Below are positions 1 to 8,760 of a stretch of DNA of 64,000 nt, in pieces (position 1 is the first letter of the stretch; each line of letters begins with the position of its first letter). Source of the stretch: JAVBUZ01 sp031554725. GTDB taxonomy: Bacteria > Bacillota > Clostridia > Lachnospirales > Lachnospiraceae. The stretch spans positions 1-64,000 of the forward strand of contig JAVBUZ010000046.1 of the NCBI GenBank assembly GCA_031554725.1, in the 5' to 3' direction. The position numbers were made by a program, and so were the translations under genes. The notes under the pieces are model-generated. The model had not been told where the DNA came from. It ran no database searches and saw only the letters and a list, made by a program, of their open reading frames with translations.

Positions 1-1
1 T

Positions 2-682
2 GGTGAAGAAAAAGCAATAGTAACAAGTATTGCTGGTACAACAAGGGATGTATTAGAAGAAAGTATCAAATTACATGGAATAGGCCTAAATGTGATTGAT
101 ACTGCAGGTATTAGAAATACAGAAGATGTTGTTGAAAAAATTGGTGTGGAAAAAGCACTTAAGTATGCTGGAGATGCTGATTTAATTATATATGTTGTTG
201 ATAGCTCTATTCCCCTTGATGAAAATGATGCAAATATTATGGGTATTATTGAGTCAAAAAAATGTATTGCATTATTAAATAAAACAGATTTAGAGCCTGT
301 GGTAACAGAAGAAGTTCTTGAAAATTTATTTACCAGTAAATTGAGTAACTATAATAAGGAATCAATAAAAATAATTAGAACCTCAACAAAAGAAAGTATT
401 GGTATTGATATTTTTGAAGATACCATTAAAGATATGTTTTTTCAAGGTGAAATAGTAGTTAATGATGAGGTATGTATAACAAACATGCGTCATAAAGAAG
501 CTTTGCTTAATGCATATGATAGTTTGCTTATGGTAAAGACGAGTTTAGAAGATGAAATGCCGGAAGATTTTTATTCTATTGATTTAATGAGTGCTTATAC
601 CTCTTTAGGAACTATTATTGGAGAAGAAGTTGGAGACGACTTGGTAACTGAGATTTTTTCTAAATTTTGTATGGGTAAATAA
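2..682 (+). CDS. mnmE: tRNA uridine-5-carboxymethylaminomethyl GTPase MnmE, 3' part
   Basis: The reading frame is open from base 2, so the gene starts before the window and only about 226 C-terminal residues are present. The visible part contains the end of the G domain: an AGTTRD switch segment, the DTAGIR G3 motif, an NKTD G4 motif, and the C-terminal helical domain. It ends in CMGK, matching the C-terminal C-[IVLM]-G-K motif of the MnmE family. MnmE works with MnmG to place the cmnm5 group on wobble uridine 34 of certain tRNAs in the cytoplasm. mnmG follows 67 bases later, the usual Firmicutes order near the replication origin. Confidence 0.95.
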   Translation, partial: GEEKAIVTSIAGTTRDVLEESIKLHGIGLNVIDTAGIRNTEDVVEKIGVEKALKYAGDADLIIYVVDSSIPLDENDANIMGIIESKKCIALLNKTDLEPVVTEEVLENLFTSKLSNYNKESIKIIRTSTKESIGIDIFEDTIKDMFFQGEIVVNDEVCITNMRHKEALLNAYDSLLMVKTSLEDEMPEDFYSIDLMSAYTSLGTIIGEEVGDDLVTEIFSKFCMGK

Positions 683-749
683 CTTGTAAAAATAAAAAGC
701 ATAAGGTATGATTGTAGAGATTTATTTATAGTAGAAAGAGGTTTTAAAA

Positions 750-2696
750 ATGCCTGAAGTTAGAGAAAAAGTAGATGTATGTGTAGTAGGTGCAGGACAT
801 GCTGGTTGTGAAGCCGCATTAGCTTGTGCTAGATTGGGATTGAATACTGTGATTTTTACCGTAAGTGTTGATAGTATTGCACTTATGCCATGTAATCCTA
901 ATATTGGAGGATCTTCAAAAGGACATTTAGTTAGAGAATTAGATGCCCTTGGTGGAGAAATGGGTAAAAATACAGATAAAACCTTTATACAGTCTAAAAT
1001 GTTAAATGTGTCAAAGGGTCCTGCAGTACATTCCTTAAGAGCTCAGGCAGATAAGGCAGATTATACTAGAGAAATGAGGAGAATTTTAGAAAGTCAAGAA
1101 AATCTAACAATTAAGCAGGCTGAGGTTTGTGATATTTTAGTTGAAGATATTGATAGAAATGTAGCTATGGTTTCTATCCAAGATGATAATTTAGATCGAA
1201 AGATTGCGAATAAAAAAATTGTTGGTTTAAAAGTTTTTACTGGTACTATTTATGAATGTAAGGCAGTTATCTTATGTACTGGTACCTATCTAAAGGCAAG
1301 ATGTCTATGTGGTGAAGCTATTACATATACAGGTCCAGGTGGATTACAGGCAGCAAATTATCTAACAGATTCTTTATTAAAATTAAACATAGAGCTTAAA
1401 AGGTTTAAAACAGGTACTCCTGCACGAATGGATGGAAGGAGTATTGATTATTCAAAAATGGAAGAGCAATTTGGTGATGAAAAGGTGGTACCTTTCTCAT
1501 TTTCTACTGATCCTGAATCGATACAAAAAGAGCAGATTTCTTGCTGGTTAACTTATACAAATGAAAAGACACATGATATTATTAAAAATAATTTAGATCG
1601 TTCTCCAATATATGCAGGAATTATTGAGGGAACAGGTCCTAGATATTGTCCTTCTATAGAAGATAAGGTTGTAAAGTTTGCTGATAAAGAAAGACATCAG
1701 GTATTTTTAGAACCAGAAGGAGTTCATACCAATGAGATGTATGTTGGTGGAATGTCTTCTTCTTTACCAGAGGATGTACAGATAGCTATGTACCGTACAG
1801 TTCCGGGAATGGAAAATTGTAAAATAGTTAGAAATGCCTATGCAATTGAATATGATTGTATTAATGCCAAGCAGTTATATCCTACGTTAGAGTTTAAAGA
1901 AATAAGTGGATTATTTAGTGCTGGACAATTTAATGGAAGTAGTGGTTATGAAGAAGCTGCAGCACAAGGGCTTATTGCTGGTATTAATGCATCATTATTT
2001 ATAAAAGGAAAAGAGCAGTTGATTTTAGATCGTTCGGAAAGTTATATTGGTGTGTTAATAGATGATTTAGTTACAAAAGATAATAGAGAGCCTTATCGAA
2101 TGATGACATCTCGCGCAGAATATAGATTGCTTCTTCGTCAGGATAATGCAGATAGAAGATTGCGAAAAAAAGGTTATCAAGTAGGACTTATATCTGAGAT
2201 GGAATATGAAGCCTTGCTTAAAAAGGAAGAACAAATTGAAACTGAAATTAAGAGATTAAAAGGCACATCTTTAGGAGCATCAAAAGATATTCAAGAGTTT
2301 TTAGTAAGTCATAATAGTTCAGCATTAAAGACGGCTGCAACATTAGCAGAGCTTATTTGTCGACCAGAGCTTTCATATGAGATTTTGGCAGAGGTGGATA
2401 AAGAAAGAACTCCTCTTCCAACTAATGTAATTGAACAGGTAGAGATTGAAATAAAATATGAAGGATATATTATTCGTCAATTACGTCAGGTAGAACAGTA
2501 TAAGAAGATGGAAAAGAAGTTAATTCCAATGGAGTTAAATTATGATGATATTCCAAGCTTAAGAATAGAAGCAAGACAGAAATTAAAAGAGTTTAAACCC
2601 GTTTCTGTAGGACAAGCATCTAGAATATCAGGAGTGTCACCTGCGGATGTTTCTGTATTATTGGTTTATTTGGAACATTTTAAGAAGAGTATATAA
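750..2696 (+). CDS. mnmG: tRNA uridine-5-carboxymethylaminomethyl modification enzyme MnmG (GidA)
   Basis: This 648-residue protein has the normal length for MnmG. The N-terminus carries the FAD dinucleotide motif [12 protein letters not shown] at about residue 15, followed by the family blocks [23 protein letters not shown] and, further on, [15 protein letters not shown] and [19 protein letters not shown]. The enzyme uses FAD, methylene-THF and glycine or ammonium with MnmE to modify U34. An AGAGG-like ribosome binding site precedes the ATG. The next gene, rsmG, starts 10 bases after the stop codon, so the two are very likely co-transcribed. Confidence 0.97.
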   Translation: MPEVREKVDVCVVGAGHAGCEAALACARLGLNTVIFTVSVDSIALMPCNPNIGGSSKGHLVRELDALGGEMGKNTDKTFIQSKMLNVSKGPAVHSLRAQADKADYTREMRRILESQENLTIKQAEVCDILVEDIDRNVAMVSIQDDNLDRKIANKKIVGLKVFTGTIYECKAVILCTGTYLKARCLCGEAITYTGPGGLQAANYLTDSLLKLNIELKRFKTGTPARMDGRSIDYSKMEEQFGDEKVVPFSFSTDPESIQKEQISCWLTYTNEKTHDIIKNNLDRSPIYAGIIEGTGPRYCPSIEDKVVKFADKERHQVFLEPEGVHTNEMYVGGMSSSLPEDVQIAMYRTVPGMENCKIVRNAYAIEYDCINAKQLYPTLEFKEISGLFSAGQFNGSSGYEEAAAQGLIAGINASLFIKGKEQLILDRSESYIGVLIDDLVTKDNREPYRMMTSRAEYRLLLRQDNADRRLRKKGYQVGLISEMEYEALLKKEEQIETEIKRLKGTSLGASKDIQEFLVSHNSSALKTAATLAELICRPELSYEILAEVDKERTPLPTNVIEQVEIEIKYEGYIIRQLRQVEQYKKMEKKLIPMELNYDDIPSLRIEARQKLKEFKPVSVGQASRISGVSPADVSVLLVYLEHFKKSI

Positions 2697-2706
2697 GGAG
2701 AAGGTC

Positions 2707-3435
2707 TTGAATAAGTATAATACATCAAAATTTGAAGCAGATTTAAAAGAATTAGGTATTTCTTTATCTGAAAAGCAAATAGATCAATTTATGCTTTATT
2801 ATGAATTGTTGGTTGAATGGAATGGTTTTATGAATTTAACGGCCATTACAGAATTTGACGAAGTAATGAAGAAGCATTTTGTTGATAGTCTTTCTTTAAT
2901 TAAATCTGTTGACTTATCTAAACCAATTTCTGTAATTGATATTGGAACTGGAGCAGGTTTTCCCGGATTACCATTAAAGATTGCATTTCCAAATTTGGAA
3001 GTAACACTTTTAGATTCATTAAATAAGAGAGTTAATTTTCTAAACAAGGTTATCGAAGAATTGAACCTAGAAAATATTGTAGCATTACATGGCCGAGCAG
3101 AGGATTATGCTAAGCCTCAATTACTTAGAGAAAAATTTGATTTATGTGTTTCTAGAGCAGTTGCAAATATGACAACATTGTCAGAATTATGTTTACCTTT
3201 TGTAAGGGTAGGTGGTAAATTTATTTCCTATAAATCTGAAAAGATTGTTGAAGAGATGCAAGATGCAAAAGGTGCTATTTTTCTTCTTGGTGGAAAAGTT
3301 GAAAAACAGGTGGAGTTTATATTACCAGATTCGGATATATATAGAAATCTTTTTGAAATTAATAAAGAAAGGGTATCTCCAAAAAAATACCCAAGAAAAG
3401 CTGGTTTACCTGCAAAAGAACCAATAAAAGCATGA
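2707..3435 (+). CDS. rsmG: 16S rRNA (guanine-N7) methyltransferase RsmG (GidB)
   Basis: The 242-residue product methylates G527 of 16S rRNA. The SAM-binding motif VIDIGTGAGFPGLPLKI lies near residue 77, and the early VEWNGFMNLTAI block is typical of GidB. The frame is open further upstream into mnmG, but I chose the TTG at 2707 because an AGGAG at 2696-2700 sits six bases before it and the protein then has the family length. Earlier starts would overlap mnmG by about 50 bases with no ribosome site. A perfect hairpin overlaps the stop codon. Confidence 0.95.
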   Translation: MNKYNTSKFEADLKELGISLSEKQIDQFMLYYELLVEWNGFMNLTAITEFDEVMKKHFVDSLSLIKSVDLSKPISVIDIGTGAGFPGLPLKIAFPNLEVTLLDSLNKRVNFLNKVIEELNLENIVALHGRAEDYAKPQLLREKFDLCVSRAVANMTTLSELCLPFVRVGGKFISYKSEKIVEEMQDAKGAIFLLGGKVEKQVEFILPDSDIYRNLFEINKERVSPKKYPRKAGLPAKEPIKA

Positions 3436-3453
3436 CTCCTTATAAAGTCATGC
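3430..3453. terminator. Hairpin between convergent rsmG and hydrolase genes
   Basis: The inverted repeat GCATGACT / AGTCATGC (3430-3437 and 3446-3453) has an eight-base loop, and its left arm includes the rsmG stop codon. It has no good T-run on the plus side. On the minus side it is followed by a T-rich stretch, so it may mainly end the minus-strand hydrolase transcript. Confidence 0.5.
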
Positions 3454-3475
3454 ATTTACATTGAGCAAATAATGT

Positions 3476-4423
3476 TTAGTTTAAATACAAGTCTAATACA
3501 GATAATACTTTTTCAGGTTTTTCTAGATGTGGAAGATGTTTGGTGTTTTCAATATAAGAAACTTCTATAGCGCTATTATAATATGTATAGTTATTTGCTA
3601 TATTCTGAACATCTTGTTTATCTTTTCCTCCTATAATATATATGCTGTGATTAATCTCTTTTAGTGCATGAACAACGTTACAGTTCATATACTTTCCTAG
3701 ATAACTGGCAAATGCATATTTTGAGTTATAGTCAGAGGTATGTGAAGATTCTAAGTAAGAAAGGATGTCCTTTTCACTAATATTATATGGATTTGAAAAA
3801 TATTGTTCCCTAAAGGTTTTTTCAAAAACATTTTTGGTGGTAAGCATATTAAATACAAAGGTTCCTAAAATAGGAGTATCTAAAAGTAGCTTTAAAGCTT
3901 TTGTTTGTTTTGATGGTATAAGGTTTAAATTATATAAGCTTTGTGGATTAATAACGATAAGCTTGTTAAATATTTCTGGATCATTGTGGCATGTCATAAT
4001 ACACATGGGAGCAGCATCGCCAGTAGCTATTACATCGGTTTTTCTTCCTATTACATTTTTTACAAAATCCACTAGCAGTTGAACATACAAATAATTGGTG
4101 AAAGTCATATTTGGTTTATCAGAAAGACCATAGCCTAAAAAGTCTAAGGTATAGACTTCGTGAGTTCTACTTAAGGTATTTACTAGTTTATGAAATTCAT
4201 AAGAAGAGCTTCCTACAGTTAAATCGTGTAAAAGTAAAAGTGGGGTGCCGGTTCCTTTTTTTGTATAACGTACTTTACCAAATCGCCATTCGTAATAATT
4301 ATTTTCAGAACAAGCTAATACATTCTTTGCCGTAGCACGTGAATATTGAATGCGATTAATAATATGTATTGAAATGGTTGCTAGTCCAGCAAGTGCAAGT
4401 AGAGTTTTTCCTTTTTGATTCAT
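3476..4423 (-). CDS. Membrane-anchored alpha/beta-hydrolase-fold protein, probably lacking the catalytic serine
   Basis: The 315-residue protein begins with a hydrophobic stretch (about residues 6-22) that looks like an uncleaved signal anchor. The body has the alpha/beta-hydrolase layout: LLLLHDLTVGSS (oxyanion-hole region), LDFLGYGLSDKP, and a C-terminal NTKHLPHLEKPEKV segment holding the candidate catalytic His. At the nucleophile elbow, where the family has G-x-S-x-G, the sequence reads ATGDAAPM and there is no Ser. The protein may therefore be catalytically inactive or use another residue. It is transcribed on its own, divergently from the kinase gene at 4566. Substrate unknown. Confidence 0.75.
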   Translation of the reverse strand: MNQKGKTLLALAGLATISIHIINRIQYSRATAKNVLACSENNYYEWRFGKVRYTKKGTGTPLLLLHDLTVGSSSYEFHKLVNTLSRTHEVYTLDFLGYGLSDKPNMTFTNYLYVQLLVDFVKNVIGRKTDVIATGDAAPMCIMTCHNDPEIFNKLIVINPQSLYNLNLIPSKQTKALKLLLDTPILGTFVFNMLTTKNVFEKTFREQYFSNPYNISEKDILSYLESSHTSDYNSKYAFASYLGKYMNCNVVHALKEINHSIYIIGGKDKQDVQNIANNYTYYNSAIEVSYIENTKHLPHLEKPEKVLSVLDLYLN

Positions 4424-4565
4424 GGTAACCTCCTTGTATGATGATATTTATATTATAATAGAAAAAGCTTAGGTATACAAATAAAATAATTCTTTTCTTA
4501 TTTTCATATTTAGTATATTATATAAATGGCACCTTTATGGTACTAAATACTTAGGAGGAAATCCT

Positions 4566-5576
4566 ATGCAAAAAAGTCGTGAAGTAATTAGAGAGATGTA
4601 TGAGAGTGCTTTAGAAGAAAAAGATGCTATAAAGCAACAATTGGATAGCAATTTATTAAGAATTGCTGAGATAGATAAATACATTACATCTATAACCGAT
4701 GCAGATGCAGATTTTAATTTATTTTCGCCTCGAAAATTGGATGTTCTTAATATGGAAATAATCGAACAAAGTAATACGGAAAAACATAAATTAGAAAATG
4801 AAAATTATAGTCACTATAAACATATAAATAAGTTAAATGAGAATTTGTCTAAATTAGAAATTGTATTATTAGATTTAGAGCAGGTAGGAGACTATAATAT
4901 AGAAAGTCTGAATTTTAAAAAAAAGGAATCAACAAAAGCATTACAAGTATTAGAGGTTCAAGAGGTAGAACGACAAAGGATAGCAAGAGATTTACACGAT
5001 ACCTCTTTGCAAACACTTGCCCATATTGTTCATCAAATTGAGTTGTCCAATTTATATATGGATAAGGATGTAATCAGAGCAAAACTGGAGTTAGCATCTA
5101 TCTCAAAAAATCTAAAAAATGTTATTGAAGAAATAAGAAATACTATTTTTGATTTAAGACCAATGTCTTTTGATGATTTAGGGCTAAGAGATTCTTTTGA
5201 TAGATTATTTGTAAAACTTAAAGAAGCAAATCCAGATATTGATTTTGTTATAGATATAGAAGATATTGATTGTGATAATAATATCCTACTTATGACAATA
5301 TTTAGAGTAGTTAAAGAATGTTGTATGAATGCCTTACATCATTCAAGTGGAAATTTAATTAAATTAAAGATGAGCAATGATGATGATAATTGTAACATTT
5401 TGATTGAGGATAATGGTGTTGGCTTTGATATTGAAGAAGTTATTGAAAAGCAACAGACACATTTTGGGTTGTTAGTGATGAAGGAACGTGTAGAATTACT
5501 TGGGGGAAAAATAGAAGTACAGTCTATACCTGGTACTGGAACAAAAATAAATATTAAAGTACCATTGGATTTATAG
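4566..5576 (+). CDS. Cytosolic DegS/NarL-type sensor histidine kinase
   Basis: This 336-residue kinase has no membrane segment. Residues 1-130 are charged and probably coiled coil, as in DegS. The HisKA_3 dimerisation/phosphoacceptor box RQRIARDLHDTSLQTLAHI is near residue 140, with His in RDLHD as the expected phosphorylation site. A HATPase domain with VKECCMNALHHS (N box), EDNGVGFDI (G1) and LGGKIEVQSIPGTGT (G2) follows. The ribosome site AGGAGG lies eight bases before the ATG. The response regulator gene starts 12 bases after the stop. Input signal unknown; absence of a membrane sensor suggests a cytoplasmic cue or partner. Confidence 0.9.
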   Translation: MQKSREVIREMYESALEEKDAIKQQLDSNLLRIAEIDKYITSITDADADFNLFSPRKLDVLNMEIIEQSNTEKHKLENENYSHYKHINKLNENLSKLEIVLLDLEQVGDYNIESLNFKKKESTKALQVLEVQEVERQRIARDLHDTSLQTLAHIVHQIELSNLYMDKDVIRAKLELASISKNLKNVIEEIRNTIFDLRPMSFDDLGLRDSFDRLFVKLKEANPDIDFVIDIEDIDCDNNILLMTIFRVVKECCMNALHHSSGNLIKLKMSNDDDNCNILIEDNGVGFDIEEVIEKQQTHFGLLVMKERVELLGGKIEVQSIPGTGTKINIKVPLDL

Positions 5577-5588
5577 GAGGAAAGATAA

Positions 5589-6236
5589 ATGAGTATAAAA
5601 GTTATGATTGCAGATGATCATAGTTTGATGCGAGAGGGTATACGTCAACTATTAGAATTTGATGGAAGCATAAAAGTGATAGCAGAAGCTAGTGATGGAG
5701 AAGAATGTTTAAGTATTCTTGAATCAACTGAACCGGATATTCTATTACTGGATATTAATATGCCAAAGAAAAATGGTATTGAAGTTTTACAAGTATTGAA
5801 GGATAAGAAAAAAGAGAATATTAAAGTGCTTATATTAACTGTTCATAATGAGGTAGAATATTTATTAAAGGCAGTGGATATAGGAATTGATGGATACATA
5901 TTAAAGGATGCAGAATCTGCGGAACTTAAAAAAGCTATTAGTGTGATTGTGAATGGAGAAAGTTACATTCAATCGAATCTGATTCCTGCATTAAATTCTA
6001 GACTTGTAGCAAGAGATGTAGATAAAGATAAAATAGAATCTTTGACAGGCAGAGAATTAGAAGTTCTTATTTTAGTTTCAAATGGAATGTTTAATAAAGA
6101 AATTGCAACATCTTTAGATATAAGTGAACGAACAGTTAAGAATCATATATCTAATATATTTAAAAAGATTGAGGTTGCTGATAGAACCCAGGCGGCTGTA
6201 TTCGCAATAAGAAATGATATAATTAAGTTATTTTAA
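5589..6236 (+). CDS. NarL/DegU-type response regulator
   Basis: The 215-residue protein has an N-terminal receiver domain (IADDHSLMREGIRQ; phospho-acceptor Asp in ILLLDINMPKKNG; Thr in VLILTVHNE; Lys in YILKDAES). Its C-terminal LuxR-type helix-turn-helix reads LTGRELEVLILVSNGMFNKEIATSLDISERTVKNHI. It is the cognate partner of the kinase directly upstream, with an AGGAGG ribosome site in the 12-base gap. The palindromic parS site lies 14 bases after its stop and may double as its terminator. Targets cannot be read from the sequence. Confidence 0.93.
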   Translation: MSIKVMIADDHSLMREGIRQLLEFDGSIKVIAEASDGEECLSILESTEPDILLLDINMPKKNGIEVLQVLKDKKKENIKVLILTVHNEVEYLLKAVDIGIDGYILKDAESAELKKAISVIVNGESYIQSNLIPALNSRLVARDVDKDKIESLTGRELEVLILVSNGMFNKEIATSLDISERTVKNHISNIFKKIEVADRTQAAVFAIRNDIIKLF

Positions 6237-6241
6237 AAGAA

Positions 6242-6275
6242 ATAGCCCGATGTTTCACGTGAAACATTGGGCTAT
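6242..6275. promoter_or_regulatory. parS centromere site 1, nested in a 34-bp palindrome
   Basis: Bases 6251-6266 are TGTTTCACGTGAAACA, the exact consensus parS palindrome bound by ParB (Spo0J). The palindrome extends outward to 17-base arms (ATAGCCCGATGTTTCAC and its complement) with one G:T position. That is far longer than parS itself and could fold as a terminator for the upstream response regulator. It lies about 250 bases before parA. Confidence 0.93.
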
Positions 6276-6299
6276 ATATATGAGAGGAACACTACATAA

Positions 6300-6315
6300 T
6301 GTTTCACGTGAAACA
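6300..6315. promoter_or_regulatory. parS centromere site 2
   Basis: This is a second exact TGTTTCACGTGAAACA, 49 bases after the first, without the extended arms. Two further half sites CGTGAAACA follow at 6345-6353 and 6377-6385. A cluster of parS sites directly upstream of parAB is typical of origin-proximal DNA in Firmicutes. Confidence 0.93.
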
Positions 6316-6510
6316 TTTGAACCCCACATGTAGTGAAAACAAGCCGTGAAACATTCCAAATATAAGGGAAAATAGGCGTGAAACATAGGATTTTCTTTAT
6401 AAATGGTAATAAGTTTATATAGATTACTTGGATAATTAGTGTTATAATTGTAAAGCACAATATGAGGAAAAGAGGACGGTTTGTCTAACCGAACGAAAGG
6501 TGATTAATAT

Positions 6511-7272
6511 ATGGAAAGAATTATTGCAATTGCAAATCAAAAAGGTGGAGTGGGAAAAACAACTACATCAATTAATCTTTCTGCTTCACTTGCAGAAAAA
6601 GGAAAAAAGGTATTAGTAATAGATACTGATCCACAGGGAAATACAACAAGCGGATTCGGTATAGATAAGAACAATTTAGATAATACCATATATGAACTAA
6701 TTTTAGGAGAATGTTCTATACATGATTGTATTATCAAAGATGTAATTGAAAATGTATCAGTTCTTCCATCAAATGTTAATTTGGCAGCATTGGAAATTGA
6801 ATTGATAGGAGTAGAAAAAAAGGAATATATTTTAAAAAATGAAGTAGATTGGATTAAAGATCAATATGATTATATTATTATTGATTGTCCACCTTCCTTA
6901 AATATATTAACAATAAATGCACTTACAACAGCAAAGAGTGTTCTTGTTCCAATTCAATGTGAGTATTATGCACTAGAAGGTTTAAGCCAGTTAATACATA
7001 CAGTTAATTTAGTGAAAGAAAGGTTAAATCCTGAATTAGACATGGAAGGCGTTGTGTTTACAATGTATGATTCAAGAACAAATCTTTCCACACAAGTAGT
7101 AGAGAATGTTAAAAATCATTTAAACCAAACAGTATATAAAACACTTATTCCTAGAAACATAAGACTAGCAGAAGCACCAAGTTATGGCATACCAATTAAT
7201 ATGTATGATCCAAAATCTGCGGGTGCAGAAGCATATATGAATTTAGCGGAAGAAGTGATAAAACACAAATAG
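6511..7272 (+). CDS. parA: Chromosome partitioning ATPase ParA (Soj)
   Basis: The 253-residue protein starts with the deviant Walker A motif KGGVGKTTTSINL, has a Walker B-like IIIDCPPS near residue 120, and covers the whole protein in one MinD/ParA-type fold. No N-terminal DNA-binding extension is present, so this is the short chromosomal Soj type. It works with ParB and parS in origin segregation and in control of replication initiation. An AAAGGTG ribosome site precedes the ATG. parB follows after 14 bases. Confidence 0.97.
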   Translation: MERIIAIANQKGGVGKTTTSINLSASLAEKGKKVLVIDTDPQGNTTSGFGIDKNNLDNTIYELILGECSIHDCIIKDVIENVSVLPSNVNLAALEIELIGVEKKEYILKNEVDWIKDQYDYIIIDCPPSLNILTINALTTAKSVLVPIQCEYYALEGLSQLIHTVNLVKERLNPELDMEGVVFTMYDSRTNLSTQVVENVKNHLNQTVYKTLIPRNIRLAEAPSYGIPINMYDPKSAGAEAYMNLAEEVIKHK

Positions 7273-7286
7273 GGAGAGGTAAATAT

Positions 7287-8177
7287 ATGGCAGCAAGAGG
7301 ATTAGGAAAAGGATTAGATTCTCTTATACCTAATACATTAGGGGATACAAAAGGGAAAAAAGAAGTAGAAGAAACGAAAAGCAAAGGGCTTATGGAAGGA
7401 CCAGAAACCTTTGTAAAAATAACAAGAGTGGAACCAAATAGAGAACAGCCAAGAAAGAATTTTAATGAGGATGCTCTATTAGAGCTAGCGGATTCTATTA
7501 AACAATTTGGATTATTACAACCCATACTAGTTCAGGATAGAAACGATCATTATGAAATTATTGCAGGAGAACGTCGTTGGAGAGCAGCAAAGCTAGCTGG
7601 CTTAAAAGAAGTTCCTGTAATTATTAAGAACTATACAGAACAAGAAATTGTTGAAATAGCATTGATTGAAAATATCCAAAGAGAAGATTTAAATCCAATT
7701 GAAGAAGCACAAGCATATAAAAAGTTGTTAACAGAATTTAACTTAAAGCAAGACGAAGTTGCTGAAAGAGTTTCAAAGAGTAGAACCGCAGTAACAAACT
7801 CCATGCGTTTACTTAAGCTTTGTGATGAAGTACAGCAGATGGTTATTCAGGATATGCTTAGTACAGGACATGCTCGTGCATTACTAGCTATTGAAAATCA
7901 AGAAGAGCAATATTTAATAGCTCAGCGTATTTTTGATGAAAAGCTTAGTGTGCGTGATGTAGAGAAATTGGTTAAGAATTTGAATAAGCCTACTAAGCCA
8001 AAAAAAATTGATGATAAAACAATGGAAATTATTTACAAAGATATTGAAGAGAAAATGAAACAATCTCTAAGTACAAAGGTATCTATTACATCAAAAGGTG
8101 AAGGCGCAGGAAAAATTGAAATAGAATTTTACAGTCATGAAGACCTAGATCGTTTAATGGAAGTTTTTATGAAATAG
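7287..8177 (+). CDS. parB: Chromosome partitioning protein ParB (Spo0J)
   Basis: The 296-residue CTP-dependent DNA clamp binds the nearby parS sites. Visible features are the N-terminal GLGKGLDSLIP tail, the REQPRKNF and GERRWRAAKLAG boxes of the ParB/Srx CTP-binding domain, ALIENIQREDLNPIEEA, and a central helix-turn-helix (DEVAERVSKSRTAVTNSMRLLKL). A C-terminal dimerisation region follows. Length and layout match chromosomal Spo0J. It is co-transcribed with parA. Confidence 0.97.
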   Translation: MAARGLGKGLDSLIPNTLGDTKGKKEVEETKSKGLMEGPETFVKITRVEPNREQPRKNFNEDALLELADSIKQFGLLQPILVQDRNDHYEIIAGERRWRAAKLAGLKEVPVIIKNYTEQEIVEIALIENIQREDLNPIEEAQAYKKLLTEFNLKQDEVAERVSKSRTAVTNSMRLLKLCDEVQQMVIQDMLSTGHARALLAIENQEEQYLIAQRIFDEKLSVRDVEKLVKNLNKPTKPKKIDDKTMEIIYKDIEEKMKQSLSTKVSITSKGEGAGKIEIEFYSHEDLDRLMEVFMK

Positions 8178-8211
8178 TATGATATGCACATAAGAAAAGC
8201 AAGGAGATACA

Positions 8212-8733
8212 ATGGAAACAAATGTAAGTAGTAATGTACTAGATAGTATGGGTATGGGTAATATAGATATTGGCTATCTTTTTATTGGAATGGCTGTAGT
8301 TATAATTATTTTACTTCTACTTTATATAGTCCAATTAGTACAAAGTAGTAAGCTAAAAAAGAGATTGGACAAGTTTACGCTAGGTAAAGATGCGAAAAGC
8401 TTAGAGAAAGATATTGTTGGTTTATATGAAGACAATAAATTCTTGAAAATAAGCGTAGATAAAAACAAACAAGATATTCGTCAATTATATAAAAGGATGG
8501 AATTTACTTACCAAAAATTGGGCATAGTAAAATATGATGCGTTTAGACAAATGGGGGGACAGTTAAGCTTTTGTCTAGCACTTTTAAATGAAAGAAATGA
8601 CGGATTTATTATTAACTCTGTTCATAGTACTGATGGTTGCTATTCATATACCAAAGAAATTAAAAATGGTGATAGCGCCATTTCTCTGGGGGAAGAAGAG
8701 AAAAAGGCATTGTCCATGGCAATGGAAAAGTAA
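8212..8733 (+). CDS. DUF4446-type membrane protein linked to parAB
   Basis: This 173-residue protein has one membrane segment (about residues 20-45), a charged probably coiled-coil region, and a C-terminal globular part with YDAFRQMGGQLSFCLALLNERNDGFIINSVH. The block Y-[DN]-A-F-x-x-[MV]-G-G-x-x-S-F-x-x-A-L-L is the hallmark of the DUF4446 family, often encoded just after parB in Clostridia (from memory). An AAGGAG ribosome site precedes the ATG, 34 bases after parB. Its function is not established. Confidence 0.85.
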   Translation: METNVSSNVLDSMGMGNIDIGYLFIGMAVVIIILLLLYIVQLVQSSKLKKRLDKFTLGKDAKSLEKDIVGLYEDNKFLKISVDKNKQDIRQLYKRMEFTYQKLGIVKYDAFRQMGGQLSFCLALLNERNDGFIINSVHSTDGCYSYTKEIKNGDSAISLGEEEKKALSMAMEK

Positions 8734-8760
8734 TAAAGTATAAGGATAGGAGTCAATCAT

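Noticed and set aside
2647..2706. Upstream extension of rsmG inside mnmG
   Set aside because: No ribosome site, and the TTG at 2707 has AGGAG at the right distance and gives the family length.
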